Assembly: GCA_016870695.1 (NCBI GenBank)
Contig: VGAV01000042.1
Location: 1 to 11,508 of the forward strand
Direction of reading: 5' to 3'
DNA from: Actinomycetota bacterium
Lineage (GTDB): Bacteria; Actinomycetota; Actinomycetes; Actinomycetales; Microbacteriaceae
Length of the DNA: 11,508 nucleotides
Part shown: positions 1 through 6,007 of the stretch, piece after piece
Layout: each line of letters opens with the position of its first letter
Numbering within the stretch: the stretch's first letter is position 1
The notes under the pieces: generated by a model
What the model saw: the letters and a program-made list of their open reading frames with translations, nothing else
Databases searched by the model: none
Told to the model about the DNA's origin: nothing
Program-made: the position numbers and the translations under genes

Positions 1-1
1 G

Positions 2-484
2 ACGGTGCGCAAGAACGGCAAGCGCTTCGTCACCCCGATGCTGCTCGTCATCGTGGCGATCGGCTTCATCGACCTCGTGTTCGCGGTCGACTCGATCCCC
101 GCGATCTACGGTCTGACGAACGAGGCGTACATCGTCTTCACGGCGAACGCGTTCGCGCTCATGGGTCTGCGTCAGCTGTACTTCCTCATCGGCGGTCTGC
201 TGGAGCGCTTGGTCTACCTCGCGCAGGGCCTGGCGGTCATCCTGGCGTTCATCGGTGTGAAGCTCATCTTCCACGCCCTCCACGTCAACGAGCTCCCCTT
301 CATCAATGGCGGCGAGCCGCTGCTCTGGGTTCCCGAGATCCCGATCTGGTTCTCGCTGCTCTTCATCGCGGCGACCGTGGCCGTGGCGACCTTCCTCAGC
401 CTGCGGAAGACCCGCAACGACCGCGAGAAGAAGGACCGCGAGACCTTCGACGGCGAGAAGGTCATCCACGCTCCCGAGGACTGA
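2..484 (+). CDS. TerC family integral membrane protein, 5' end cut off
   Basis: The reading frame is open from the left edge to a TGA at 482-484, so the N-terminal part lies outside the window; about 160 residues are visible. The part seen has at least four hydrophobic segments. The first carries the acidic FIDLVFAVDSIPA stretch, typical of the TerC/Alx family, where conserved membrane aspartates are thought to bind or move metal ions. It is followed by a segment with ALMGLRQLYFL, also usual in the family, and a final membrane span before a charged cytoplasmic tail (RKTRNDREKKDRE). Family members are linked to tellurium resistance or to manganese export and metal loading of secreted proteins; which applies here cannot be read from the sequence. 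A perfect hairpin follows the stop by 8 bases, so the transcript probably ends here. Family assignment is firm, substrate unknown. Confidence 0.93.
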   Translation, partial: TVRKNGKRFVTPMLLVIVAIGFIDLVFAVDSIPAIYGLTNEAYIVFTANAFALMGLRQLYFLIGGLLERLVYLAQGLAVILAFIGVKLIFHALHVNELPFINGGEPLLWVPEIPIWFSLLFIAATVAVATFLSLRKTRNDREKKDRETFDGEKVIHAPED

Positions 485-492
485 CCCTCCGA

Positions 493-530
493 ACGATGGG
501 CCCGCGGTGCACGCACCGCGGGCCCATCGT
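493..530 (+). terminator. Intrinsic terminator-like hairpin after the TerC gene
   Basis: Two perfect 18-base arms (acgatgggcccgcggtgc at 493-510 and its reverse complement at 513-530) are separated by two bases, so the real loop must open the innermost pairs. The stem starts 8 bases after the TerC stop. There is no T tract, which is common for actinobacterial terminators. Confidence 0.8.
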
Positions 531-631
531 CGTCTGCGGCCGGATCCGTCCCGCGTCGGCTCGCCGCGATCGTCCCGCTGCCGTATCCCCGGGCCGCGCG
601 CAACCCCGCGAGGCCCGCCCGGCGCGCCCTC

Positions 632-637
632 TACCGT
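632..637 (+). promoter_or_regulatory. -10 box of a leaderless promoter for the F420 oxidoreductase
   Basis: TACCGT fits the actinobacterial -10 pattern TANNNT and ends 7 bases before the ATG at 645. Transcription would then start at or next to the start codon, which agrees with the absence of a Shine-Dalgarno sequence. No clear -35 box is visible. Confidence 0.5.
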
Positions 638-644
638 GGCGGTC

Positions 645-1610
645 ATGACGCGATTCGGATACACCCTCATGACCGAGCAGAGCGGCCCGCGCGCGCTCGT
701 CGACTATGCCGTGGGCGCCGAGAAGGCCGGCTACGACTTCCTCGTCTCGAGCGACCACTACAGCCCGTGGCTCACCAGCCAGGGCCACGCCCCCTACGCC
801 TGGACCGTGCTGGGCGCGGTCGCGCACGCGACGACCGACGTCGAGCTGATGACCTACGTCACCTGCCCGACCGTCCGGTACCACCCCGCCGTCGTCGCGC
901 AGAAGGCGGCGACGCTGCAGCTGCTCTCCGACGGACGCTTCACCCTCGGTCTCGGATCGGGCGAGAACCTCAACGAGCACGTCGTCGGCGAGGGCTGGCC
1001 GGCCGTGCACGCCCGCCAGGACATGCTCGTCGAGGCCATCGAGATCATCCGCGCGCTCCACACGGGAGACCTCGTCACCTACGACGGCGAGTACTTCCGC
1101 GTCGACTCCGCCCGCGTGTGGGACACCCCCGACGGCGGCGTGCCGATCGGTGTGGCCGTCTCGGGCGAGCACTCGATCGCGCGCTTCGCGCCGCTCGGCG
1201 ACCACCTCATCACCACCGAGCCCGATGCCGAGATCATCCAGGGCTGGGACGAGCACCACGAGGGCGCGTCGCGCAAGATCGGTCAGATCCCCATCAGCTG
1301 GGATCCCGACAAAGAGACGGCCATCGCCCGCGCGCACGACCAGTTCCGCTGGTTCGCAGGCGGATGGTCGGTGAACGCGGACCTGCCGACGCCCGCCGGC
1401 TTCGCCGGTGCGTCGCAGTTCGTGCGCCCCGAGGACGTCGCCGAGTCCATCGCCTGCGGACCCGACCTGGACGAGCTCGCCGAGAGCGTGCGTCCGTTCA
1501 TCGACGCCGGCTTCACCGACATCGCGATCGTCCAGGTCGGCGACGCCGAGCAGCAGCGCTTCGTCGACGAGATCGCCGCCCCGCTCCTGGAGAAGCTCCG
1601 CGCGCTCTGA
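645..1610 (+). CDS. F420-dependent LLM-class oxidoreductase, glucose-6-phosphate dehydrogenase-like
   Basis: A 321-residue luciferase-like (LLM) TIM-barrel enzyme that should use the deazaflavin F420 as hydride carrier. Residues D37, H38 and W42 in SDHYSPWL and E107 in GSGENLNE match in identity and spacing the active-site residues known from mycobacterial F420-dependent glucose-6-phosphate dehydrogenase (D39, H40, W44, E109). The whole protein resembles the family annotated as 'F420-dependent oxidoreductase, G6PDH family'. Its true substrate may not be glucose 6-phosphate, because this family holds many uncharacterised paralogues and I could not place the phosphate-binding residues. The frame is open further upstream, but protein-like sequence begins at this ATG and a -10 box sits 7 bases before it, so I take a leaderless start. 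It converges with the next gene, with 18 bases between the stops. A cytoplasmic location is expected. Confidence 0.9.
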   Translation: MTRFGYTLMTEQSGPRALVDYAVGAEKAGYDFLVSSDHYSPWLTSQGHAPYAWTVLGAVAHATTDVELMTYVTCPTVRYHPAVVAQKAATLQLLSDGRFTLGLGSGENLNEHVVGEGWPAVHARQDMLVEAIEIIRALHTGDLVTYDGEYFRVDSARVWDTPDGGVPIGVAVSGEHSIARFAPLGDHLITTEPDAEIIQGWDEHHEGASRKIGQIPISWDPDKETAIARAHDQFRWFAGGWSVNADLPTPAGFAGASQFVRPEDVAESIACGPDLDELAESVRPFIDAGFTDIAIVQVGDAEQQRFVDEIAAPLLEKLRAL

Positions 1611-1628
1611 CAGCGCCCCCGCGAGGGG

Positions 1629-2705
1629 TCACGGCCGGTCGGCGCGTGGCCCCTCCGCGGCGGAGCGGGCGTCGGCCACCCACTGTTCCAGACGCCACAC
1701 CGGCACGCGGAACATGCGGGCGATGGGCGGGACCGGATGACCCGCCTCCACGACCGCGGCGACCGCGAACTCCTGCAGAGACGGGAACGTGCGACCGGCG
1801 AGCTTGCCTTTACGCAGGTCGGCGAAGGTCCGCGGCGCGGGTTCGACCACGGCGGCCTCCGCAGCGTCCGGAGAGACGAAGACGTACGCGGACGTCTCCT
1901 GCATCCCGCGCGCCGCCGACAGATGGTGGACGCGCGGCACGACGGTCTGCGCCGACGCCGCCGCGGTCACCACGTAGCGGTTGACGGCCGCATCCGGAGC
2001 CGGGCCCGCGGCATCCGTCGCGGCGCGGACCGGGTAGTCCTGCGGCAGCGGGTCGTCGGCCGGGGCGTGCTCGGGTCCAGTTGCCCACAGCGCCGGCGGG
2101 ATGCCCCTGCCCCACGTCTGCTCCGTCGGGGCGGCAGGAGCTCCCGGGGCCCCGGTGCGGGCCTGCGCCGCGGCGGGCGCGGGCGCGACCGGCTCCGGAG
2201 CCGCGGCCGGAGAGGGCGGGACGGATGGCGCCGGCGCAGCCGTGACGGCGGGAGCAGGCGCCTCCGCGGCGGCGAGCCAGGGGGCCGGCGGCAGCTCCCC
2301 GCCCCACACCACTTCGCTCGGGACGACGTGGACGCTCCGCATCGCGGGATCGTCGACCTCCGCCTCTGGCGCGACGGCCGCGTCGCCGAAGAGGGCGCCC
2401 ACGCCGACGCCCAGCGCATCGGCGAGCGCGACGAGCGAGGCCAGCGACGCGCTGACGCGGCCGGACTCCACCGCCCTCACGGTCGACTCCGACAGGCCCG
2501 CCTCCGCCGCCAGGCCGGCGGTGGTCATCCCCCGCTGCAGGCGGTGAGCGTGCACGCCGACCGCGAGGTCGCGGATGACCTCGTCAAGACGTGCATCGGA
2601 TTGCGCGACCCCCGTCGCGCCCGTTCTCATGTGCACTCGGACTCCCCGCGGTCCACGGTCCTCTCCCCCGACGACGGCCCTCGGGTCGGCCGCGTCGATG
2701 CTCAT
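1629..2705 (-). CDS. Large XRE-type helix-turn-helix protein with Pro/Ala linker and C-terminal HTH-like segment
   Basis: A 358-residue probable DNA-binding protein in three parts. Residues about 50-106 form an XRE/Cro helix-turn-helix (RLQRGMTTAGLAAEAGLSES, then VRAVESGRVSASLASLVALA). Residues about 110-290 are a disordered-looking linker rich in Ala and Pro. It contains two copies of WGxx[L/I]PPAxW, at residues 134-143 and 198-207. Residues about 294-346 form a folded-looking C-terminal segment whose PPIARMFRVPVWRLEQWVADA stretch resembles a homeodomain-like HTH. A start at 2705 is preferred because GGAAG lies 7 bases upstream; an ATG at 2630 would also keep the HTH but lacks a ribosome site. 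It is last in a minus-strand gene run, 54 bases after the PPOX gene, with a hairpin in that gap. The target and role are unknown. Confidence 0.85.
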   Translation of the reverse strand: MSIDAADPRAVVGGEDRGPRGVRVHMRTGATGVAQSDARLDEVIRDLAVGVHAHRLQRGMTTAGLAAEAGLSESTVRAVESGRVSASLASLVALADALGVGVGALFGDAAVAPEAEVDDPAMRSVHVVPSEVVWGGELPPAPWLAAAEAPAPAVTAAPAPSVPPSPAAAPEPVAPAPAAAQARTGAPGAPAAPTEQTWGRGIPPALWATGPEHAPADDPLPQDYPVRAATDAAGPAPDAAVNRYVVTAAASAQTVVPRVHHLSAARGMQETSAYVFVSPDAAEAAVVEPAPRTFADLRKGKLAGRTFPSLQEFAVAAVVEAGHPVPPIARMFRVPVWRLEQWVADARSAAEGPRADRP

Positions 2706-2717
2706 GCTAGAGCTTCC

Positions 2718-2735
2718 GTCCCCCGTTCGGGGGAC
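2718..2735 (-). terminator. Small hairpin between the PPOX gene and the HTH gene
   Basis: GTCCCCC and GGGGGAC form a perfect 7-bp stem with a four-base loop. On the minus strand it comes after the PPOX stop and directly before the GGAAG ribosome site of the HTH gene. It could end the upstream transcript, weaken read-through, or shape initiation of the HTH gene. There is no T tract, so its role is uncertain. Confidence 0.45.
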
Positions 2736-2759
2736 AGAATCGTGGGGGATTCCCGTGTC

Positions 2760-3137
2760 TCAGCGCCGGAACGCCGGCGAGCCGAGCACGCGCTCCACCC
2801 GCATCTCCAGCACCACGCGCTCCGGATTCACCCGGGGCTGGCGGTAGCGGCCCGCGTACAGCTCCACCGCGTGAGCGACCGCGTCGGGGTCGTCGGTCAC
2901 GGTCGCCGTCCCCTCGAAGCTGATCCACCGCCCGCCGTCCACCGAGCAGATCGACGCGCGGCCGCTCCGCTCGGCGTTGAGGAACTTCTGCGTGCCGCGG
3001 GACCCGATGACCCGGACGACGCCGTCCTCGTAGGTGAACCCGACCGGCACCGCGTGCACGCGGCCCGAGCGTCCGAGGGTCGAGAGGGTCGCCAGGTGGT
3101 ATTCGCTCAGGAACGCGAGCGCGTCGTCGGTCAGCAC
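2760..3137 (-). CDS. PPOX-class (Rv1155-like) probable F420-dependent oxidoreductase
   Basis: A 125-residue split-barrel protein of the pyridoxamine-phosphate-oxidase-like superfamily. LATLSTLGRSGRVHAVPVGF near the N-terminus, GSRGTQKFLNAERSGRASI in the middle and RWISFEGTATVTDDPD are the usual conserved blocks of the subgroup called 'PPOX class F420-dependent enzyme'. Relatives reduce small molecules with F420H2 or bind flavin or F420; the substrate here is unknown. The start is GTG at 3137. It overlaps the stop of the preceding 2H phosphoesterase gene in a GTGCTGA junction (7-base overlap), which points to translational coupling and explains the missing ribosome site. Length is normal for the family. 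F420 as the cofactor is inferred from family resemblance and fits the LLM enzyme nearby. Confidence 0.9.
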   Translation of the reverse strand: MLTDDALAFLSEYHLATLSTLGRSGRVHAVPVGFTYEDGVVRVIGSRGTQKFLNAERSGRASICSVDGGRWISFEGTATVTDDPDAVAHAVELYAGRYRQPRVNPERVVLEMRVERVLGSPAFRR

Positions 3138-3676
3138 GGGTCCAGCGTCCCACGTCCGGCGACCGTGGAGATCTCACGCGCCCGCGCGTCCCAGCGCCGG
3201 ATACCGACGGCGTGACCCGCGATATCGCCGGCGCCGTGCTCGGCCAGGGCGGTGAGCGCCTCGCCGACCCGCTCGACCGGCACACGGCGAGCGAGCGTCA
3301 CGTGCGGCGTCCAGGCCCCCGGCAGCGTGTGGTCCAGATCCTCGCCCTTCCCGGCGGCACGGTGGACCGCGGCGTGCAGCGCGAGCAACTCCGCCGAGGG
3401 CACCACCAGTCGCGCCACCACGCGGTGACGCGCCCCGCCGAACAGCACCGGAGCGCCCAACGTCACCGCCACGGGCAGCAGGGCCTCGAGCGGAGCGGCA
3501 TCCATCCCTCCGATCGACGGGCGGACCGCCAGCGTCGTGTGCGGGCGGTTGCTCGCGCCCGTGTGGCGGGCCTGGCTGGGCAGGTCCGCGGCGGCGAGGG
3601 CGTCCCACTCGGCACGGACGGCGGCGTCGGTGTCGTCGTCGAAGACCAGCTCCAGACTGACGATCGGCGAGGTCAT
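3131..3676 (-). CDS. 2'-5' RNA ligase family (2H phosphoesterase) protein
   Basis: A 181-residue protein with the two HxT signatures that define the 2H phosphoesterase superfamily: H46-T-T48 in RPHTTLAV and H125-V-T127 in TPHVTLAR. In this superfamily the two histidines catalyse cleavage or formation of cyclic 2',3' or 2',5' phosphodiester bonds in RNA or nucleotides. The natural substrate of most bacterial members is not settled, so 'RNA ligase' is a family label rather than a proven activity. The frame runs open upstream into the DoxX gene, but the conserved MTSPIVSLELVFD start at 3676 lies 13 bases after the DoxX stop and is the sensible choice. It overlaps the next gene by 7 bases. DoxX, this gene and the PPOX gene probably form one operon. 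Confidence 0.88.
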   Translation of the reverse strand: MTSPIVSLELVFDDDTDAAVRAEWDALAAADLPSQARHTGASNRPHTTLAVRPSIGGMDAAPLEALLPVAVTLGAPVLFGGARHRVVARLVVPSAELLALHAAVHRAAGKGEDLDHTLPGAWTPHVTLARRVPVERVGEALTALAEHGAGDIAGHAVGIRRWDARAREISTVAGRGTLDPC

Positions 3677-3689
3677 CGGGCTGCCGGGC

Positions 3690-4067
3690 TCAGCGCGTCG
3701 ACCACCAGGCCGCCGCGACGAGGGCGGGCTGGAAGAAGAGGCGCACGAGCCGCTTGCGGTCGGTGTCGAGCCCGAACGCCGACCGGCGCTTGCGCCACTG
3801 GTCGATGTTGCCCGGGAAGATCGCGATGAAGAAGGCCGCCAGGGCCGCCCCGATCCGTCGGCGCTCACGCGGGAGCGTCAGCAGCGCGATGCCGAACCCC
3901 GCCTCGACGACACCGGATGCCACGACGACGAGGTCCCGGTCCAGGGGGCCGCGCTCGACGAGGGCGTCGGGCACCTGGGCCTGGAAATCCCGGCGGGCGA
4001 ACGTGAGATGCGACACCCCCGCGAACACCATGGCGAGGGCGAGGGACCAGCGCACGAACGTCTTCAT
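3690..4067 (-). CDS. DoxX-like small integral membrane protein
   Basis: A 125-residue hydrophobic protein with about four membrane segments: residues 5-21, 45-64, 70-86 and 108-122. The FVRWSLALAMVFAGVSHLTF start, the VPDAL motif after the first span and the ASGVVEAGFGIALL second span are typical of the DoxX / DoxX-like family. Members are found in redox-linked membrane complexes, but this one has no neighbour that fixes its role. The start at 4067 has no ribosome site; instead a TAGCGT -10 box lies 6 bases upstream, so a leaderless transcript is likely. It would be the first gene of the minus-strand run DoxX, 2H phosphoesterase, PPOX, and possibly the HTH gene. Confidence 0.85.
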   Translation of the reverse strand: MKTFVRWSLALAMVFAGVSHLTFARRDFQAQVPDALVERGPLDRDLVVVASGVVEAGFGIALLTLPRERRRIGAALAAFFIAIFPGNIDQWRKRRSAFGLDTDRKRLVRLFFQPALVAAAWWSTR

Positions 4068-4073
4068 ACGAGG

Positions 4074-4079
4074 ACGCTA
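4074..4079 (-). promoter_or_regulatory. -10 box of a leaderless promoter for the DoxX operon
   Basis: On the minus strand TAGCGT ends 6 bases before the ATG at 4067. It matches the TANNNT pattern and the spacing seen before three other genes here. The 147-base gap 4068-4214 also has to hold the divergent promoter of the sigma-like gene, for which I see no convincing boxes. Confidence 0.5.
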
Positions 4080-4190
4080 TCCGCGCCTCCTGCGCCCCGG
4101 CGGGGCTTGACGTCCCGGCCGGGGACGCCCTTAAGGCACGAGGACGAATCGCGCAAGCCCGAGAACCGTCCGCGCAATACCGATTCACTG

Positions 4191-4202
4191 GAATGAGCAT
4201 TC
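4191..4202. promoter_or_regulatory. Short palindrome before the sigma-like gene
   Basis: GAATGAGCATTC (5-bp arms, two-base centre) lies immediately before the GGAGGTG ribosome site of the gene at 4215. Being next to the ribosome site it could be an operator or an mRNA hairpin, but arms this short can occur by chance. Confidence 0.25.
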
Positions 4203-4214
4203 GGAGGTGCCCCT

Positions 4215-4511
4215 GTGACGATGACCGACGCTCGCCCCGTCCCTGCGGACGAGGCGGACCTCGACGCCCTGCTGGTGCGCGCCGCCACCGGTGACTGCGA
4301 CGCGTTCGTCGCCTTCTACGACGCTACGTCTCCGCGGATCTACGCGATCCTGCTGCGGGCCACCGGTCAGCCGTCCCTGGCCGAGGAACTGCTCGAGGGC
4401 ATCTACGTCGAGGCGTGGGAACGCCTGCGCGGACGGAGCGCGCCGCCCTGCCCCGGGCTCGCGTGGATGTCCGTCATCGCCCACCGGCACGTGTCGACCC
4501 GGCGCGGCTGA
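4215..4511 (+). CDS. SigK-like ECF sigma factor fragment with region 2 only
   Basis: A 98-residue protein that matches sigma-70 region 2 of SigK-type ECF factors. DLDALLVRAATGDCDAFVAF and the following YDATSPRIYAILLRA, AEELLEGIYVEAWERL and LAWMSVIAHRHVSTRRG line up with the helices that bind the RNA polymerase clamp and the -10 element. A full ECF factor has about 180 residues with a region 4 helix-turn-helix; here TGA follows 'STRRG', just after region 2. No region 4 remnant appears in any frame downstream, because only 3 bases separate this stop from the end of the convergent next gene. The GTG start has GGAGGTG about 5 bases upstream, a good ribosome site, and the frame is intact, so it appears expressed. 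It could be a decaying gene or a short protein that competes for or modulates RNA polymerase. Confidence 0.8.
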   Translation: MTMTDARPVPADEADLDALLVRAATGDCDAFVAFYDATSPRIYAILLRATGQPSLAEELLEGIYVEAWERLRGRSAPPCPGLAWMSVIAHRHVSTRRG

Positions 4512-4514
4512 CCC

Positions 4515-4841
4515 TCAGCGCGCGGACGCGTTCTCGCGGTCGGACGTCACGGCCAGATCGACGATCAGCCCGCTGGAGGAGTTCGCGGCCGTCGCGTAGC
4601 GCTGGAGCACCGCCGGATCGAGCACCTCGGGATCAACCGACGCGAAGACAAAACGCAGCGGGATCGAGGGGTGGATCCACAGCGTGCTGCGGCCCGCCTC
4701 CTCACCCTGCGGATGCTGCCACGAAAGAGTGAAGCTCTCTCCGCGGCGCAGCTTGGTCGCGATCACGACTTTGATGTGCGCCATCAGGAGATCCGGCATG
4801 ACGACGGGGCGCTGCGACGAGCCGTAGAAGAGATGGCCCAT
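4515..4841 (-). CDS. DUF7882 family small protein, copy 1
   Basis: A 108-residue protein of unknown function, paralogous to the gene at 5544-5864. Shared blocks are MGxLxY at the start, AHxxxV then KLRRxExF in the middle, RSxLWIHPSIPLxFxF, and AxSxxGL near the end. I recognise this as the family now named DUF7882, common in Microbacteriaceae. Members are often mislabelled 'ATP-dependent DNA ligase', but nothing here resembles a ligase: it is far too short and has no KxDG nucleotidyl-transfer motif. No signal peptide or membrane span is visible, so it is probably cytoplasmic. Translation is well supported by GGAAGGAG 6 bases before the ATG. The AT-rich promoter region upstream contains an operator-like motif shared with the neighbouring MarR gene and with copy 2. 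Confidence 0.8.
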   Translation of the reverse strand: MGHLFYGSSQRPVVMPDLLMAHIKVVIATKLRRGESFTLSWQHPQGEEAGRSTLWIHPSIPLRFVFASVDPEVLDPAVLQRYATAANSSSGLIVDLAVTSDRENASAR

Positions 4842-4876
4842 GAGCGTCTCCTTCCGGAGGATGGCGGCAGGAAAAA

Positions 4877-4908
4877 TTTACTAGATCGCCTAACTATTTC
4901 CTAGTGAA
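4877..4908. promoter_or_regulatory. AT-rich promoter/operator of DUF7882 copy 1
   Basis: This patch is strikingly AT-rich for the window. TTTACTAG (4877-4884) and CTAGTGAA (4901-4908) are a near-perfect inverted pair, with CTAACTATT (4890-4898) between them. On the minus strand TAAATT (4875-4880) could be the -10 box, placing the TAACTA motif in the promoter core. The same TAACTA core recurs before the MarR gene and before copy 2, so I propose it as a MarR-family operator. Confidence 0.5.
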
Positions 4909-4985
4909 CGACAGATGAATCGGGACCATCGCCCTTGCTTTCCCGGCGAATCCCTGGATTTCCGGCCATTTTCTCCTCCGACCCT

Positions 4986-4996
4986 CTAACTAGACT
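4986..4996 (+). promoter_or_regulatory. Candidate -10 box and operator of the MarR gene
   Basis: CTAACTAGACT holds TAGACT (4991-4996), a good TANNNT -10 box about 35 bases before the MarR start, overlapping the TAACTA motif (4987-4992) shared with both flanking genes. This layout suits autorepression. The rest of the gap (4909-5031) shows only a purine-rich ribosome site, GAGGGAG, at 5024-5030. Confidence 0.5.
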
Positions 4997-5031
4997 GTCG
5001 CTCGGGCAGCCTGGGAGGGGCGAGAGGGAGC

Positions 5032-5490
5032 ATGACGACCGGGACATCCGAGGACGATCACGCCGTCGTCGCCGTGCGTGCCTTCGAACGCCTGCGGCTG
5101 GCCGAGGCGCGCCTGGCGCGCCGCCGGCAGGCCGACAGCGGTCCGAGCGAGAACGCGCGTGCGGCCATGAGGCTCATCCTCGAACGCACGGACGACGGGC
5201 TCAACGTCACACCGACGGAGATCGCCCACGCCCTCGGCGTCTCGACCGCGTCGGTGACCGGGATGCTGGAACGCCTGCACCTCGGCGGCCTGATCGGCTT
5301 CGTCGCCAACCCGAGCGACCGACGCAGCAAGTACGTGGTCCCCTTCGACCGCAGCGCGGACGTCGACGCGATCGACCCCGTCACGGCGCGCATCCGGGAG
5401 TTCGCAGGTGATCTGCCCGCGGTCACCATCGACCAGGTCGCGGCCTTCCTCGACCGTGTGCGCGAGGTCGTCGACGCGGAAGGCGCCTGA
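5032..5490 (+). CDS. MarR family transcriptional regulator
   Basis: A 152-residue winged-helix regulator. The helix-turn-helix is at residues 60-82 (TPTEIAHALGVSTASVTGML) and the wing at 86-103 carries the NPSDRRSKYV signature, whose Asp-Arg pair contacts DNA in MarR proteins. Flanking helices (residues 11-35 and 115-148) would form the dimer interface. MarR proteins usually bind palindromic operators near their own and neighbouring promoters and let go when a small ligand or oxidant binds. ATG at 5032 has GAGGGAG a few bases upstream. The gene sits between two paralogous DUF7882 genes on the other strand, and a TAACTA motif occurs in all three promoter regions, so these two genes and itself are its likely targets. 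The ligand is unknown. Confidence 0.92.
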   Translation: MTTGTSEDDHAVVAVRAFERLRLAEARLARRRQADSGPSENARAAMRLILERTDDGLNVTPTEIAHALGVSTASVTGMLERLHLGGLIGFVANPSDRRSKYVVPFDRSADVDAIDPVTARIREFAGDLPAVTIDQVAAFLDRVREVVDAEGA

Positions 5491-5543
5491 GCCGCGCCCT
5501 CTCCGAGTCGGATGCCACCGTGCCCGGGCTCCGCATCGGCGCG

Positions 5544-5864
5544 TCAGAGCGCGAGCGGCTCGGCGGAGTCGGGATCGGGCTCCGGCGTGATGGACAGCCC
5601 GTTGGGCGAGCTGGCCTCCAGCATGAGGTCGTCGACCCACCGCCGATTCACCTGCGGCGACCGGCTGCCGTAGAAGTGGAACACGAGCGGGATCGACGGG
5701 TGGATCCACAGGGACCTGCTGCCGCTGCCGTCACCGACGGCGAAGTGGAACATGAAGGGCTCCGATCGGCGGAGCTTGTTCATGAAGACAAGACGGAGAT
5801 GGGCAAGGGTGCGGTCCTCGATATCGAATGAGTGACCGACGGCGTTGTAAACCAGTTTGCCCAC
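5544..5864 (-). CDS. DUF7882 family small protein, copy 2
   Basis: A 106-residue paralogue of the protein at 4515-4841. It keeps the family blocks: MGKLVY, the IEDRTLAHLRLVFMNKLRRSE stretch (residues 15-35), RSLWIHPSIPLVFHFYGSR, NRRWVDDLM, and SSPNGLSITPEPDPDS at the end. It looks closer to the usual family sequence than copy 1, which has lost the N-x-x-W block. The function is unknown; ligase labels in databases are not supported by the sequence. The start is GTG at 5864 with no ribosome site but a TATGCT -10 box 6 bases before it, so it is probably leaderless. It converges with the MarR gene, 53 bases between stops, and I see no terminator there. Confidence 0.82.
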   Translation of the reverse strand: MGKLVYNAVGHSFDIEDRTLAHLRLVFMNKLRRSEPFMFHFAVGDGSGSRSLWIHPSIPLVFHFYGSRSPQVNRRWVDDLMLEASSPNGLSITPEPDPDSAEPLAL

Positions 5865-5870
5865 GAAGGG

Positions 5871-5876
5871 AGCATA
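5871..5876 (-). promoter_or_regulatory. -10 box of a leaderless promoter for DUF7882 copy 2
   Basis: On the minus strand TATGCT ends 6 bases before the GTG start codon at 5864. This is the best TANNNT match in the gap and fits the lack of a ribosome binding site. Confidence 0.55.
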
Positions 5877-5889
5877 TCCCGCCCGGTCG

Positions 5890-5898
5890 GTTAACTAT
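5890..5898. promoter_or_regulatory. Operator-like motif before DUF7882 copy 2
   Basis: GTTAACTAT lies about 14 bases upstream of the -10 box at 5871-5876 on the minus strand, so it overlaps the -35 region. The TAACTA core is the one found before the MarR gene and copy 1, and flanking GTCG/CGAC (5887-5902) adds weak symmetry. The remaining gap to 6000 is G/C-rich with runs of C at 5987-6000. Confidence 0.45.
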
Positions 5899-6007
5899 CG
5901 ACGGGGCCCGTAGGCGCGTCGGCGAGGAGAGAGGATGCGGCGGATGGAGGATGTTCCGCCGGGTGGGGGGCCTCCCTCGGCGGCATCCCCTCCCTCCCCC
6001 GCTCGGA

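Noticed and set aside
306..644. An N-terminal extension of the F420 oxidoreductase frame upstream of 645
   Set aside because: It overlaps the TerC gene and its terminator and has an Arg/Ser-rich shadow composition; family similarity begins exactly at 645.
462..1337. A 291-codon minus-strand frame opposite the F420 oxidoreductase
   Set aside because: Antisense shadow with an Arg/Gly/Val-rich composition and no motif.
4512..4800. A frameshifted region 4 of the sigma factor downstream of 4511
   Set aside because: No frame downstream shows the YxGLTxxEIA-like helices of region 4; the DNA is fully used by the opposite-strand DUF7882 gene.
4515..5864. 'ATP-dependent DNA ligase' as the product of the two small minus-strand genes
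   Set aside because: They are about 107 residues each, lack the KxDG motif and any ligase domain; the label is a known automatic-annotation carry-over.
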